A stretch of 64,000 nucleotides of DNA, from contig CAMYKK010000002.1 of the NCBI GenBank assembly GCA_947258975.1, positions 108,796-172,795 on the forward strand. Direction: 5' to 3'. A program made the position numbers and the translations under genes. Below the pieces are notes generated by a model that was not told the origin of the DNA, did no database searches, and was given only the letters and a program-made list of their open reading frames with translations. This DNA is from an uncultured Gammaproteobacteria bacterium (lineage in GTDB: Bacteria; Pseudomonadota; Gammaproteobacteria; Arenicellales; JAANXG01). This document shows positions 1 to 8,845 of this stretch, one piece after another (the stretch's first letter is position 1; each line of letters begins with the position of its first letter).

Positions 1-155
1 TTTTCCAGGAACTCTGTTAGAAACCTCAGATATCCGTACACGGCGTTAACCGGCGTACCATCGACGGCATTCAGCGTATCCGGCAGCGAAAACCAGGCCC
101 GAAAGACGTAAATACTGGCGTCTATGAGATACAAGTCTGTGACTTGTTGCGACAC
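1..155 (-). CDS. 5'-3' exonuclease, N-terminal part (runs off window)
   Basis: The minus strand reads from a GTG at 155 to the window edge without a stop, giving 51 residues. They include LYLIDASIYVFRAWFSLP and a later PVNAVYGYLRFL. This is how the 5'-3' exonuclease family related to the N-terminal domain of DNA polymerase I begins: the aspartate in LIDAS is the first metal ligand and the NAVYG segment follows. The family removes flaps or RNA primers in the cytoplasm. No strong ribosome binding site is visible before the GTG, so the exact start is uncertain. The rest lies outside the window, so it could be a stand-alone exonuclease or the start of polA. The opening resembles the stand-alone type. 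Confidence 0.72.
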   Translation of the reverse strand, partial: MSQQVTDLYLIDASIYVFRAWFSLPDTLNAVDGTPVNAVYGYLRFLTEFLE

Positions 156-535
156 AGCCTGTTATCCCGCCGTGATGGAAGATCTCGCCACCACGGATGT
201 TGCGCCGCACACGTAATGATTCATCATGCGGAATGGTGCGCTAAATTCAGCCAATCATAAATACGGAGTGTTGCGAATCCGGCAAACGCATTCATGCGGC
301 ACACAGTGGTCTTCGGCCACGGAATTCATGCACACAACTCACTTTCCTCCAAGCGATGCCTCACCGCTGCAGCTCCGACGGTGATACCCGATGTGGAGAT
401 CGATAACCCGAGGCCGCATCAACAATTGCTCCTGGCATCAGCGTCGAACAGAGTTTTGGCCAACAGAGAATTGGCCGACTATAGTTAGGACAAACATCGA
501 ACCGTCCACATAGTTCACCGCACGGGGGCACATTT
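156..535. other. Intergenic stretch, no recognised gene
   Basis: These 380 bases separate the minus-strand exonuclease gene from the plus-strand cyclophilin-like gene, so promoters for both should lie here. A short open frame at 294-488 has no recognisable protein character. I see no RNA gene, repeat or convincing terminator. Confidence 0.5.
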
Positions 536-910
536 ATGCGTAAGCTGAAAATGATCATCGGTTCTGTCGAACTATCCGCGCAACTATATGACACACCGAC
601 TGCTGACGCCATCTATAACTCGCTTCCCATAGAGTCGGAGGCGCACACTTGGGGCGAAGAGGTATATTTCTCAACGCCGATCAAGGTTATCCGGGAATCC
701 AACGCCACGGATGTCGTGGACGCGGGTGAATTAGCGTTTTGGGTTGAGGGCAACAGCATCGCCATTGGTTTCGGGAGAACCCCGATATCCGTCGGCGACG
801 AAATTCGGCTCGCCGCCAAGACCAACATCTGGGGCTGTGCGCTGCAGCCAGTAGACGCGCTGCGAGCCGCTCGCGACGGTGATCCTGTAAAGTTGGAAAG
901 GATCGACTAG
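536..910 (+). CDS. Cyclophilin-like fold protein (TM1367/DUF369 type)
   Basis: A 124-residue cytoplasmic protein without signal peptide or membrane segment. The N-terminal pattern (KMIIGSVELSAQLYDTPTAD, then SLPIESEAHTWGEEVYFSTP) and the later GELAFWVEGNSIAIGFGRTP match the small beta-barrel family typified by Thermotoga TM1367. That family has a cyclophilin fold but no proven prolyl isomerase activity, and its function is unknown. Length is normal for the family. The ATG at 536 starts exactly at the conserved beginning. It stands alone between a divergent exonuclease gene and a convergent YkgJ gene, so context gives no hint about its job. Confidence 0.78.
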   Translation: MRKLKMIIGSVELSAQLYDTPTADAIYNSLPIESEAHTWGEEVYFSTPIKVIRESNATDVVDAGELAFWVEGNSIAIGFGRTPISVGDEIRLAAKTNIWGCALQPVDALRAARDGDPVKLERID

Positions 911-957
911 GCGCCGGATTCCGGCTCGCCACCGCTGCTGTGCGCCGCGCTGCGTGC

Positions 958-1794
958 TTAGGATTCCCGGCGCCGCGCCATGCGCTTGTCCTTCGCGTCA
1001 TCCTTGACCGGAATGCTCATCTCCCCGAACAGGACTTGCTTCAAGAAGCGAAATGCAAATTGTAGAAGCTCTTCCTCATTATCGAGCAACTTCCCTCTGG
1101 CCTCGTCATCGATATCGAAGACTTCTTCAAATCCGTCGGTCTGGATGAACTCACGGAAACTGTCGATATCGTAGCTGCACATGTCAAAAAGCTGCAGTGA
1201 ACGTTCCGACGGTGCACCGACTGTGGGGCCGCTGGAGCGCTTTTTGAGAATAACATCCCGCCAGGCGCGGTTGTGGTCATCGTAATCGTCGCAGCCTTGC
1301 TCTTCTCGATATTCACGCACCGTCAGGGTCCGGGGTTCTTCATGGCCGAGGCAGTGCTTTTCTTTTACCATGAAGAAGATGTCCTCCACAGCAGCGCTGT
1401 CCTTCTTGCGCACGCCCATGCTGCCCAATGCGTAATAACGGCACGCGGCCGGCCGGTCCTGGTATACGCTGCAACCTTCTTCCGCGAGAAACACACACTC
1501 GCTAGTACCGGGCTTGGTATTCATCTTCAGCCCCGGCATATTGTGAAAATCCATCGCGAATGGCGTCGTGTAGCGGGCAACGAACTCAGAGGAGCTCAGA
1601 CCAAACCGCTGCTTCAAACGCAGGATGTCGTACGGCGTGATCTGAATATCGATATTTTTACAGCACGCGTTAAAACACGCGATGCCCTTGTGACAGTGAA
1701 ATTGAATTTCATCGTCCAGCATCAACTCCACCGGCTGCACAGGACTGGAATACGGTATTTCCTCTTTGATCTTTGTCAAATCATCGGCAGCCAT
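958..1794 (-). CDS. YkgJ-family cysteine cluster protein
   Basis: This 278-residue protein has the metal-binding cysteine layout of the YkgJ (zinc- or iron-chelating) family. It shows CHKGIACFNACCKNIDIQIT near residue 33, then CVFL, GCSVYQDRPAACRYY and a later single cysteine. The segment TPYDILRLKQRFGLSSSEFV is typical of the family. The C-terminal third is acidic and unremarkable. An AAAGGAT ribosome binding site precedes the ATG at 1794. It is the next gene downstream of aprB-aprA on the same strand, 193 bases after aprA but beyond a terminator hairpin. A role in Fe-S handling for APS reductase is therefore only an inference from position. Confidence 0.82.
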   Translation of the reverse strand: MAADDLTKIKEEIPYSSPVQPVELMLDDEIQFHCHKGIACFNACCKNIDIQITPYDILRLKQRFGLSSSEFVARYTTPFAMDFHNMPGLKMNTKPGTSECVFLAEEGCSVYQDRPAACRYYALGSMGVRKKDSAAVEDIFFMVKEKHCLGHEEPRTLTVREYREEQGCDDYDDHNRAWRDVILKKRSSGPTVGAPSERSLQLFDMCSYDIDSFREFIQTDGFEEVFDIDDEARGKLLDNEEELLQFAFRFLKQVLFGEMSIPVKDDAKDKRMARRRES

Positions 1795-1930
1795 GGATAA
1801 TCCTTTAAAATAATTGCGGGCACGATGGTGCGTGTCCGGCCCAATTGTCTACCAGCTTTATAGCTTAACAACTATTGGCGCCGGCCTGCTCAGCTTCGTC
1901 AGTGTAATCCCCATATGTCCATCCGGGCAA

Positions 1931-1963
1931 TAAAAAGGCCAGGCATTCGAACGATGCCCGGCC
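1931..1963 (-). terminator. Intrinsic terminator of aprBA
   Basis: Read on the minus strand, a 10-bp stem (GGCCGGGCAT with ATGCCTGGCC, one G-U pair) closes a 7-base loop and is followed at once by five T residues. It lies 25 bases past the aprA stop codon, where the aprBA transcript would be expected to end, although read-through into the YkgJ gene is possible. Confidence 0.72.
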
Positions 1964-1987
1964 CATTATTCGCTGCGAAAGTCGTGT

Positions 1988-3955
1988 CTAAACCGGACTA
2001 CCGTCCCTTGCAAGGCCCTCCGGCTCACTCTCGCCGTCGTACTTGACCAGTTGCTTGTACTGCACCTTTTTCAGGCTCCATTCGCCGGTGTCGCGGTTAT
2101 AAGTGGAATTTACGAAGCATTTCCAGTTGTCATCATCCAAGTCCAAAAAATCCATGCGGTAGTAATAACCCGGGTAACGGGTTTCCTCGCGGAACTGGAT
2201 ATGCCGCATATGCGCTTCCGCCGCTAGGATCCGGTGATAGTTCTCCCACGCCCGCAGCAGCTCGTGCAGGTCCTTGGCACGCATCTTCTGGGCGTCCTCG
2301 CGGATCATCACCAGTTTCTTCTCCGCGATTTCCAGCATCTTGGCGTTGGTCTGATACCAGGTCGAGACACCCGCTACGTATTCGTCCATGATCTTCTGCA
2401 GGCGGAACTGCAGCATCTTGGGGGTAATGTAGTGGGGATTCACGTCGATCGCGGTGGTGTAGTCTTTGTGCTCGAGGTAGGTCTTGACCGGGCGGTAAAT
2501 CTCTTCCACCAATTCATCGACAGTGCGCGACATCTCGGGTTTCCAATCCTTGTTGTCCATGGCGTATTTCAACATCGCCTTGGCCGCGATACGGCCCTCG
2601 GCGTGCGAGCCGGATGAGAACTTATGACCCGAGGCACCGACGCCGTCTCCCGCGGTGAACAGTCCTTTCACCGTGGTCATGCGGTTGTAGCCCCAATGGT
2701 AGTAATCCGGGGTTCCCGGGATATCGTCGGGACCTGAGCACCAGATCCCCGCACAACCTGCATGCGAACCAAGAAGATACGGCTCGGTTGGCATCAATTC
2801 GGACATCTCTTTATCCGGCTCGATATTCTCACCGGCCCACACCCCGCATTGAGCGATGGTCATGTCCAGAAAGTCCTCCCACGCCTCGGCCTCCAGGTGT
2901 TTGACCTCCTTGGGGGTCATGGTCTCGGCGAGTTTTGCCATGGCGGTGGGGGTATCCATCAAGATCGGACCCCGTCCCTCTCGCATTTCCTTCATCATCA
3001 GGTGGTTGCGCAGGCAGGTGCCCATCTTCATGCCGTCTGCATAGGTATCGTACTTGTTATCCGCAAGGATGCTGTAGTTTTTCGTTTGATAATCTTCACC
3101 GAACGCGTTCATCGCCTGAGCCTTGAACAGCAGGAACCATGCGCCGACCGGACCATAACCGTCTTTGAACCGTGCCGGGACGAAACGGTTTTCCATCAAG
3201 GTCAACTCCGCCCCGCATTCCGCCGCCATCGCGTAGGTGGATCCCGCATTCCATACCGGGTACCAGGCGCGGCCGGTGCCCTCGCCCACGGAACGGGGAC
3301 GGAAGACGTTCACAGCGCCGCCTGCGGCGAGCAGGCAAGCTTTGAACTTGTAGATGAAAAGCTTGTTGTCGCGAACGCTGAAACCGGCGGCACCCGAGAC
3401 TCGCGTGGGGTCGTTCTTATCAGTAACGAGGCGCACGATAAACACGCGCTCTTCAATCCGGTCCATGCCCAGGGCTTTTTTGGCTGCTTCAGCCACGATC
3501 CACTTGTAGGATTCTCCGTTGATCATGATTTGCCAACGGCCGGAACGCACTGGTTTACCACCCTCGGTCAGTTTCTTACTCTCGTCACCCTTTTGCTTCC
3601 AGATAGGCAGGCCCCATTCCTCGAAATTATGCACCGAGTCATCGACATGACGGCCGACGTCGTAAACGAGGTCTTCGCGCACAATGCCCATGAGGTCGCC
3701 ACGTACATACCGAACGTAGTCAGCGGGATCGTTTTCGCCCATGTAGGTATTTATTGCGGACAGGCCCTGCGCTACCGCGCCGGATCGATCCAGCGCTGCC
3801 TTGTCGACCAACTTCACTTTCAGGTCAGGCATCTTCTCCAGCCAGCGGCCGATTTCAAATGCCGCGCCACAGGACGCCATACCGCCTCCAATGAGGAGGA
3901 TATCAACTTCCTCCTCGATGATCTCCGGATTACCGAAACCGTATTCTTCAGCCAT
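1988..3955 (-). CDS. aprA: Adenylylsulfate reductase, alpha subunit
   Basis: The flavoprotein subunit of dissimilatory APS reductase (655 residues) interconverts adenosine 5'-phosphosulfate and sulfite plus AMP in the cytoplasm. In sulfur oxidisers it runs from sulfite to APS. Residues 16-35 carry the FAD nucleotide-binding fold (VDILLIGGGMASCGAAFE). MENRFVPARFKDGYGPVG, near residue 250, contains the arginine region that contacts the substrate, and SHAGCAGIWCSGP and AGDGVGASGHKFSSGSHAEG are further family blocks. I chose the ATG at 3955 over one 33 bases upstream because it gives the normal MAEEYGFGNPE beginning and has GAGGAAG just before it. It follows aprB by 95 bases. No aprM, sat or qmo genes are in the window. 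Direction of reaction is inferred from the gammaproteobacterial setting. Confidence 0.96.
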   Translation of the reverse strand: MAEEYGFGNPEIIEEEVDILLIGGGMASCGAAFEIGRWLEKMPDLKVKLVDKAALDRSGAVAQGLSAINTYMGENDPADYVRYVRGDLMGIVREDLVYDVGRHVDDSVHNFEEWGLPIWKQKGDESKKLTEGGKPVRSGRWQIMINGESYKWIVAEAAKKALGMDRIEERVFIVRLVTDKNDPTRVSGAAGFSVRDNKLFIYKFKACLLAAGGAVNVFRPRSVGEGTGRAWYPVWNAGSTYAMAAECGAELTLMENRFVPARFKDGYGPVGAWFLLFKAQAMNAFGEDYQTKNYSILADNKYDTYADGMKMGTCLRNHLMMKEMREGRGPILMDTPTAMAKLAETMTPKEVKHLEAEAWEDFLDMTIAQCGVWAGENIEPDKEMSELMPTEPYLLGSHAGCAGIWCSGPDDIPGTPDYYHWGYNRMTTVKGLFTAGDGVGASGHKFSSGSHAEGRIAAKAMLKYAMDNKDWKPEMSRTVDELVEEIYRPVKTYLEHKDYTTAIDVNPHYITPKMLQFRLQKIMDEYVAGVSTWYQTNAKMLEIAEKKLVMIREDAQKMRAKDLHELLRAWENYHRILAAEAHMRHIQFREETRYPGYYYRMDFLDLDDDNWKCFVNSTYNRDTGEWSLKKVQYKQLVKYDGESEPEGLARDGSPV

Positions 3956-4050
3956 TAATTCTTCCTCAATACGTAGTTGGTAAAGCACACTGCCACGCCG
4001 CTAACCCTAAGCGTCGTCTTGCGTGGTAGGGCCATTGTAATCAGTTCGTT

Positions 4051-4515
4051 TTACGCCGCGCCGAACTGACTCATATCACAGGAATGCGTGCTCTTGGTAA
4101 ACAGGGTCGCGTGATCCGTAAGCTCGTCCAGGTTTGCGTCGGGTTTCGCACCATACGGATCAATCGAGCCTTCCGCGGTAGTTCGAATCGGGAATTTGAA
4201 ACGTTTCATCGTGCCATTACGAAACTTAATCGTCCACATGATTGACTCAGTCCCCCGCAACGGCTGCACAGAGGCGCCCAGCGGAACTACATCTGCGTAA
4301 TGACGACACTCGATAGCCTGCTGGGGACAAATCTTCACGCAACTGTAGCACTCCCAGCATTGCTCTGGCTCTTGGTTGTAAGCCTTCATCGCGTGGCCAG
4401 TCTCTGATCCGTCTTTATCCAAACGCATGAGATCGTGGGGGCAGATATACATACACGCGGTCTTGTCCTGACCTTTGCAGCCGTCGCATTTATCAGTTCG
4501 TACAAATGTAGGCAT
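4051..4515 (-). CDS. aprB: Adenylylsulfate reductase, beta subunit
   Basis: The iron-sulfur subunit (154 residues) passes electrons between the AprA flavin and a membrane partner. Two [4Fe-4S] motifs are complete: Cys10, Cys13, Cys21 and Cys25 (CDGCKGQDKTACMYICP), and Cys53, Cys56, Cys59 and Cys63 (CWECYSCVKICP). The C-terminal half, after GASVQPLRGTESIMWTIKFR, is the tail that wraps around AprA in known structures. A GGAGAG ribosome binding site precedes the ATG. It is the first gene of the aprBA unit, with a candidate promoter directly upstream. Length is normal. Confidence 0.96.
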   Translation of the reverse strand: MPTFVRTDKCDGCKGQDKTACMYICPHDLMRLDKDGSETGHAMKAYNQEPEQCWECYSCVKICPQQAIECRHYADVVPLGASVQPLRGTESIMWTIKFRNGTMKRFKFPIRTTAEGSIDPYGAKPDANLDELTDHATLFTKSTHSCDMSQFGAA

Positions 4516-4534
4516 TATTGCTCTCCGTCAAACC

Positions 4535-4561
4535 GTTATATTTGAGATACTCAAGTTTCAA
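4535..4561 (-). promoter_or_regulatory. Candidate aprB promoter with internal dyad
   Basis: On the minus strand, TTGAAA (4556-4561) and TATAAC (4535-4540) lie upstream of aprB with a short 15-base spacer. The spacer holds a perfect 5-bp dyad, TTGAG-ATA-CTCAA (4542-4554), placed where an operator would block or aid polymerase. The spacing is below optimum, so this is a candidate only. Confidence 0.3.
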
Positions 4562-4846
4562 GGCGTGGTCAATTTGACCTTGTCCCCATGTGGGTCGCAT
4601 CCCCGTGCGGACAGGGCCATACCGGCCTCAGGCTCGGGGGACTACAGAGGGTAATGAGTTCCGTAGCGTAAAACTAATCATTTTTGCGGAAGTCCGTATA
4701 AGAATCCTTTATTCACACATCCTTCGTAGGGAAATGATGGCCCGTGTGGCCGGGCGGGTCGGCCATGAGCCCGAATATTGCGCCAAGCCCCCCCCTGCTT
4801 CTTGATCTTGCCAGGCAACCTGGAGAGGAAATGTCGCCGTGTCACA
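4562..4846. other. Non-coding stretch upstream of aprB
   Basis: No credible gene. The sequence between the aprB promoter region and the DUF4124 gene is rich in G and C runs, including an eight-C run near 4789. It leads into a dispersed repeat at 4847. I see no tRNA, riboswitch or clear terminator. Confidence 0.45.
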
Positions 4847-4917
4847 CACAGCAGGGGGTTCAGCCGCACGAGTCCTGCGTCAATTTCCAGGGTTCTTGGT
4901 GCAATTTGCGGACTAGG
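4847..4917. repeat. Dispersed repeat, copy 1
   Basis: About 68 bases starting at CAGCAGGGGGTTCAGCCGC match a second stretch at 53236-53305. The shared skeleton continues with GTCCTGCG, a TTCC block, GCAAT and TGCGG-CTAG. By eye the copies agree at roughly three positions in four, so they are old or selected for structure. This copy ends at the 3' end of the DUF4124 gene. No transposase lies beside either copy. Confidence 0.6.
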
Positions 4918-5524
4918 GCGCTTGACGGCGCTTCACGATTTCTCGATAGCGGTTCAGGTCGCCATTATAACGCCCGATGATCAGTTCGCGTTGGCGCAAG
5001 CGGGAATCAATCGCCTCATCGTACTCGCGGACTTGGGCATGTAGTGATTCGATGTCACGTCGCAGTCCTTCATCAGCGGAGGCCTGTGCAGCGAGTTTCT
5101 GCAGCTCGCTCAGATTCTCCTGTAGCTTTGACTTAAATTTCTCGTCGCTTTTCAACATCTTTTCTAGCGACGCCAAGCGTTCATCCCGGGCACGAATTAT
5201 GCTCTGCTCACTGTCATAGATCGACAACAAATGGTTCTCGCGGCGGCGTTGCTCTTCGGCGCGTATGTCCTCTTCCTGTCGTGTGATCTCAGCCGCTCTT
5301 GCCGCCTCCAACTCATCCCTCGTCGCCGGTGCTTCGTGCACGTCGACCTTTAATCCGCGGTCGTCGATTTCGGTTACGCGCGATCGGGCGCATTCATCGG
5401 CGGCGATATCGCCGTAGTGCCATTTCCCGGTTGCGTCCTGGCACTTCTTGATGGTTTGCGACGAAACATGATCGGCCGGCACGGCCAACACGACAATAAA
5501 CGATAACGCTATGAGTCGATTCAC
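4913..5524 (-). CDS. Secreted DUF4124 protein with long coiled coil
   Basis: A 203-residue protein with a signal peptide (MNRLIALSFIVVLAVPADHVSSQ). After it comes a short DUF4124-like module, seen as IKKCQDATGKWHYGDIAADEC, with the usual aromatic and cysteine positions. From about residue 70 to the end the sequence is almost entirely charged and heptad-like, predicting a long alpha-helical coiled coil. DUF4124 proteins are periplasmic and of unknown function. It is transcribed towards aprB but lies about 400 bases from it. The function is not known, and a structural or scaffolding role would be a guess. Confidence 0.8.
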   Translation of the reverse strand: MNRLIALSFIVVLAVPADHVSSQTIKKCQDATGKWHYGDIAADECARSRVTEIDDRGLKVDVHEAPATRDELEAARAAEITRQEEDIRAEEQRRRENHLLSIYDSEQSIIRARDERLASLEKMLKSDEKFKSKLQENLSELQKLAAQASADEGLRRDIESLHAQVREYDEAIDSRLRQRELIIGRYNGDLNRYREIVKRRQAP

Positions 5525-5696
5525 GAGGTTCAGTTGGTACTTATCCGGTTAAGACCCTGATTTTCAACATAAGCTGCATTGCGTAAAAGTCAAGGCGATA
5601 GGGAATCTCAAGCCACTACACCGCCGGCGCAGGTGGCCCGTGGTGCCTGCGCCCCAGTCAACAGCACGGTGACTTTATCGCAGACACGACGCGGTT

Positions 5697-6503
5697 TCAC
5701 GAGGCCGACCCGATTGATCTGCTGTGCCCCGGAAATCTGAGCAGCAGCCATAGTCCGATCACGATCATCGGCAGGCTCAACAGCTGACCGACGGTAATCC
5801 AACCGAGTGCGAGATATCCAATATGGGCATCGGGTACCCGCACAAACTCAATCGTGAAACGAAACACGCCGTAAACAACGAGGAACAAACCGGAGACCGC
5901 GCCAGCCGCCCGGGGGCGGGCCGAATAAATCCACAACACGATAAACAACACCAGTCCCTCCAGGAGCGCTTCATACAGCATTGATGGGTGACGAGGTTGT
6001 CCGCTCGGGTCGGTACCGGGAAAGCGCATGCCCCACGGCAGGTCAGTTATCTTTCCCCACAGCTCCTGATTGATGAAGTTTCCAATCCGGCCCGCGCCCA
6101 GACCCACTGGCACCAAAGGCGCCAAAAAATCGGTCACCAACAAAAATTGCCGGCGTGTGTTGCGGCCATACAGCCACATGGCCGCCAATACGCCCAATAA
6201 CCCACCGTGAAAGGACATGCCACCGGTCCAAAGGTAGAATATTTCCAACGGATGCTGCAGATAATATCCGGCGCTGTAGAACAGTATGTACCCAAATCTA
6301 CCGCCGACAATGACTCCCACAGCCACGTAGAACAGTAGGTCTGCGACGTCTTGTTTGCGCCACTGCGAACCGGGAAGCCCGGCGCGGTAAACGCCTAACC
6401 AGTATCCGCCTAGAAAACCGACCAGGTACATCAGGCCATACCAGTGCACTTGGACCGCGCCGACACCAAATGCGACCGGATCGATATTCGGATGAGTGAG
6501 CAT
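5697..6503 (-). CDS. lgt: Prolipoprotein diacylglyceryl transferase
   Basis: Lgt moves a diacylglyceryl group from phosphatidylglycerol to the lipobox cysteine of prolipoproteins, the first step in lipoprotein maturation in the inner membrane. The 268-residue product has several hydrophobic helices and the family signature GAGRIGNFINQELWGKITDLPWG around residues 140-160, which holds the conserved arginine and glutamate region. The opening HPNIDPVAFGVGAVQVHWYG is also standard. The last residues (after RFPGH) are a short hydrophilic tail. It is a single gene, divergent from the YyaL-type gene 215 bases away. Confidence 0.95.
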   Translation of the reverse strand: MLTHPNIDPVAFGVGAVQVHWYGLMYLVGFLGGYWLGVYRAGLPGSQWRKQDVADLLFYVAVGVIVGGRFGYILFYSAGYYLQHPLEIFYLWTGGMSFHGGLLGVLAAMWLYGRNTRRQFLLVTDFLAPLVPVGLGAGRIGNFINQELWGKITDLPWGMRFPGTDPSGQPRHPSMLYEALLEGLVLFIVLWIYSARPRAAGAVSGLFLVVYGVFRFTIEFVRVPDAHIGYLALGWITVGQLLSLPMIVIGLWLLLRFPGHSRSIGSAS

Positions 6504-6717
6504 AACTGATACGTCGGTGCCGATTTGTGGACAGTTTGGGTACCGCCGATACTATAGCGCAACACTCCGGCACAAAAACCTTACCGCCGCGTAATCCGCA
6601 AATTGCCGCCGGGCGACCCGGCGTTGGCGCAGTCTCGCGGGCTTGAACTTGCGACCGATCGCCAATTCGTTTCTAATGCTTGACTCTTCCAGTCGGGTAT
6701 TTCTTTGTTTGCGGTCG

Positions 6718-8805
6718 ATGAATCAATCAAGACAATCCAATCGCCTGATCGATGAGACCAGCCCATATTTGTTACAACACGCCCGCAATCCGGTGGACTG
6801 GTATCCGTGGGGCGACCAGGCGCTTTCCAAGGCCCAGGCCGAAGCACGGCCGATACTTGTATCCATTGGCTACTCGGCGTGCCACTGGTGTCACGTGATG
6901 GAACATGAATCTTTCGAAGACGAACAAGTAGCGCAGTACATGAATCAACATTACGTGTGCATAAAAGTGGATCGCGAGGAAAGGCCGGATCTTGACAAGA
7001 TCTATCAGACCGCACACCAGTTGCTAACCCAAAGACCCGGTGGATGGCCACTCAACGTGGTCATTAGCCCGTTTGATCATGTGCCGTTCTTCGCGGGGAC
7101 TTATTTCCCAAAACAACCACGTCACGGCATGCCGGGTTTTGTCGAAGTACTCGAACGTATCACCGATTACTACCAAAATCACAAAGACCGGCTTGGCGAG
7201 CACGGTGAAGCGTTTAAGAACGCTTTCGCTCAGATCGAAGCCGATTCCAAGAGCCGGGGCAGTATCGATCCTGATGTCCTGGATCGGGCATTCGAACAAT
7301 TAACCAGCCAGTACGATCCGGTCCACGGTGGGTTCGGTGCGGCGCCCAAGTTTCCCCATCCCACCAATCTGGAAGTGTGTTTGCGCCACTGGGCCCGCTA
7401 CCGGGACAAACGCAGCCCCGATAGCAAGGGTTTGCTTATCGTGCGGCACACCTTGCAGTCCATGGCCGAGGGCGGCCTGTATGATCAATTAGGTGGTGGA
7501 TTTTGCCGGTATTCGGTGGATGATCGATGGATGATCCCGCATTTCGAGAAGATGCTGTATGACAACGCGCAACTGCTGCCATTGTTTGCCGACGCGTGGC
7601 TTGCGAGTGGCGACGCCTCGTTTCGCGATGTAGCCGTTGCAACCGGCTCGTGGGTGCTACGTGACATGCAGTCATCGGAGGGAGGTTATTATTCGACACT
7701 GGATGCCGATTCGGAGGGCGTGGAAGGTAAGTTCTATGCGTGGACGACGGACGAACTGAAAGACCAATTGACTGAAGACGAGTGGTCGGTCGCCGAAATT
7801 CGTTTTGGGCTTCGTGGACTGCCGAATTTCGAGGGCAAGTGGCACCTCAATGTCAGCACACCACTCGACGTCGTTGCTCAACGTTGCGGGATTGATCACG
7901 AACGAACCAAGGCGTTATTGGATTCTGGTAGAGAGAAATTACTGCAGCTACGCAATCAGCGGCAGTGGCCGGGCCGCGATGAAAAAGTTCTTACCGCTTG
8001 GAATGGCTTGATGATCGCGGGCATGGCGCACGCCGGCCGCATTTTGGAACGTGATGATTTTGTGCGGTCGGCGGAACAGGCCTTCGACTTCGTCCGCCAC
8101 ACTTTGTGGCGGAAAGAACGCCTCCAGGCCACTACCAAAGACGGCAAGACCCATCTGAACGCGTACTTGGATGACTATGTGTTCATGGTGCATGCTGCCT
8201 TGGAATTAGTACAAGCACGCTGGCGTGATGGCGATCTTGAATTTGCCATCGCGTTGACCGATATCATCTTGCAGCATTTCGTAGACGATCGGTACGGTGG
8301 TTTCTACTTCACTTCCGACGACCACGAAAAGCTCTTGTATCGGCACAAGCCCACCCAGGATGACGCCATGCCCTCCGGGAACGGTGTCGCGGCGCTGGTG
8401 TTGTCGCGCTTGGGGCATGTCTTGGGGGAACCGAAATATCTTCGCGCCGCTGAGAAAACCTTGAGCGCGCTATCCGCAAGTCTGAAGAATTACCCATCAG
8501 CCCACGGCGCGTTGCTGCTGGCCGCCGAGGAGTATCTGTACCCTCCCGAGATCGTCATACTGCGCGGAGAAAAATCAGCGCTCAAAGACGCCACGCGCAT
8601 GTACCAACAAGGCTATGCCCCGCGTCGTATAGTGGTGACTATCCCGAGTAGCGCATCATCGTTACCGGGTATACTCAAGGAGCGCGCCATACGCGCGCCA
8701 ATGACCGCCTATGTGTGCTCCGGGCATCAATGTTCAGACCCCATTGTGTCATTGCAGGAATTGCGTTCACATCTAGAACAAACTACAGTCGATCCCATCG
8801 GATGA
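6718..8805 (+). CDS. DUF255/YyaL-type thioredoxin-domain protein
   Basis: A 695-residue cytoplasmic protein of the YyaL/spermatogenesis-associated protein 20 family. The N-terminal DUF255 domain opens with [25 protein letters not shown] and contains the thioredoxin-like CxxC in [20 protein letters not shown]. The rest resembles an (alpha/alpha)6-barrel of the kind found in GlcNAc-epimerase and cellulase relatives ([30 protein letters not shown], then [15 protein letters not shown]). Its reaction is not established. I place the start at the ATG at 6718 because family similarity begins there. A longer frame from 6643 adds 25 residues without family character. No partner gene is evident. Confidence 0.88.
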   Translation: MNQSRQSNRLIDETSPYLLQHARNPVDWYPWGDQALSKAQAEARPILVSIGYSACHWCHVMEHESFEDEQVAQYMNQHYVCIKVDREERPDLDKIYQTAHQLLTQRPGGWPLNVVISPFDHVPFFAGTYFPKQPRHGMPGFVEVLERITDYYQNHKDRLGEHGEAFKNAFAQIEADSKSRGSIDPDVLDRAFEQLTSQYDPVHGGFGAAPKFPHPTNLEVCLRHWARYRDKRSPDSKGLLIVRHTLQSMAEGGLYDQLGGGFCRYSVDDRWMIPHFEKMLYDNAQLLPLFADAWLASGDASFRDVAVATGSWVLRDMQSSEGGYYSTLDADSEGVEGKFYAWTTDELKDQLTEDEWSVAEIRFGLRGLPNFEGKWHLNVSTPLDVVAQRCGIDHERTKALLDSGREKLLQLRNQRQWPGRDEKVLTAWNGLMIAGMAHAGRILERDDFVRSAEQAFDFVRHTLWRKERLQATTKDGKTHLNAYLDDYVFMVHAALELVQARWRDGDLEFAIALTDIILQHFVDDRYGGFYFTSDDHEKLLYRHKPTQDDAMPSGNGVAALVLSRLGHVLGEPKYLRAAEKTLSALSASLKNYPSAHGALLLAAEEYLYPPEIVILRGEKSALKDATRMYQQGYAPRRIVVTIPSSASSLPGILKERAIRAPMTAYVCSGHQCSDPIVSLQELRSHLEQTTVDPIG

Positions 8806-8845
8806 TTTCGTAAGAACAACATCATTTAGGAACTAAGGAGTGTGC

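Noticed and set aside
294..488. Small plus-strand gene of 64 codons
   Set aside because: No ribosome binding site and no recognisable protein features; it lies in a region expected to hold promoters.
2762..3958. A 398-codon plus-strand open frame antisense to aprA
   Set aside because: It lies wholly inside aprA, has no family character and follows from the codon bias of the real gene.
6643..6717. N-terminal extension of the YyaL-type protein
   Set aside because: The added residues lack family similarity; the conserved sequence begins at the ATG at 6718.
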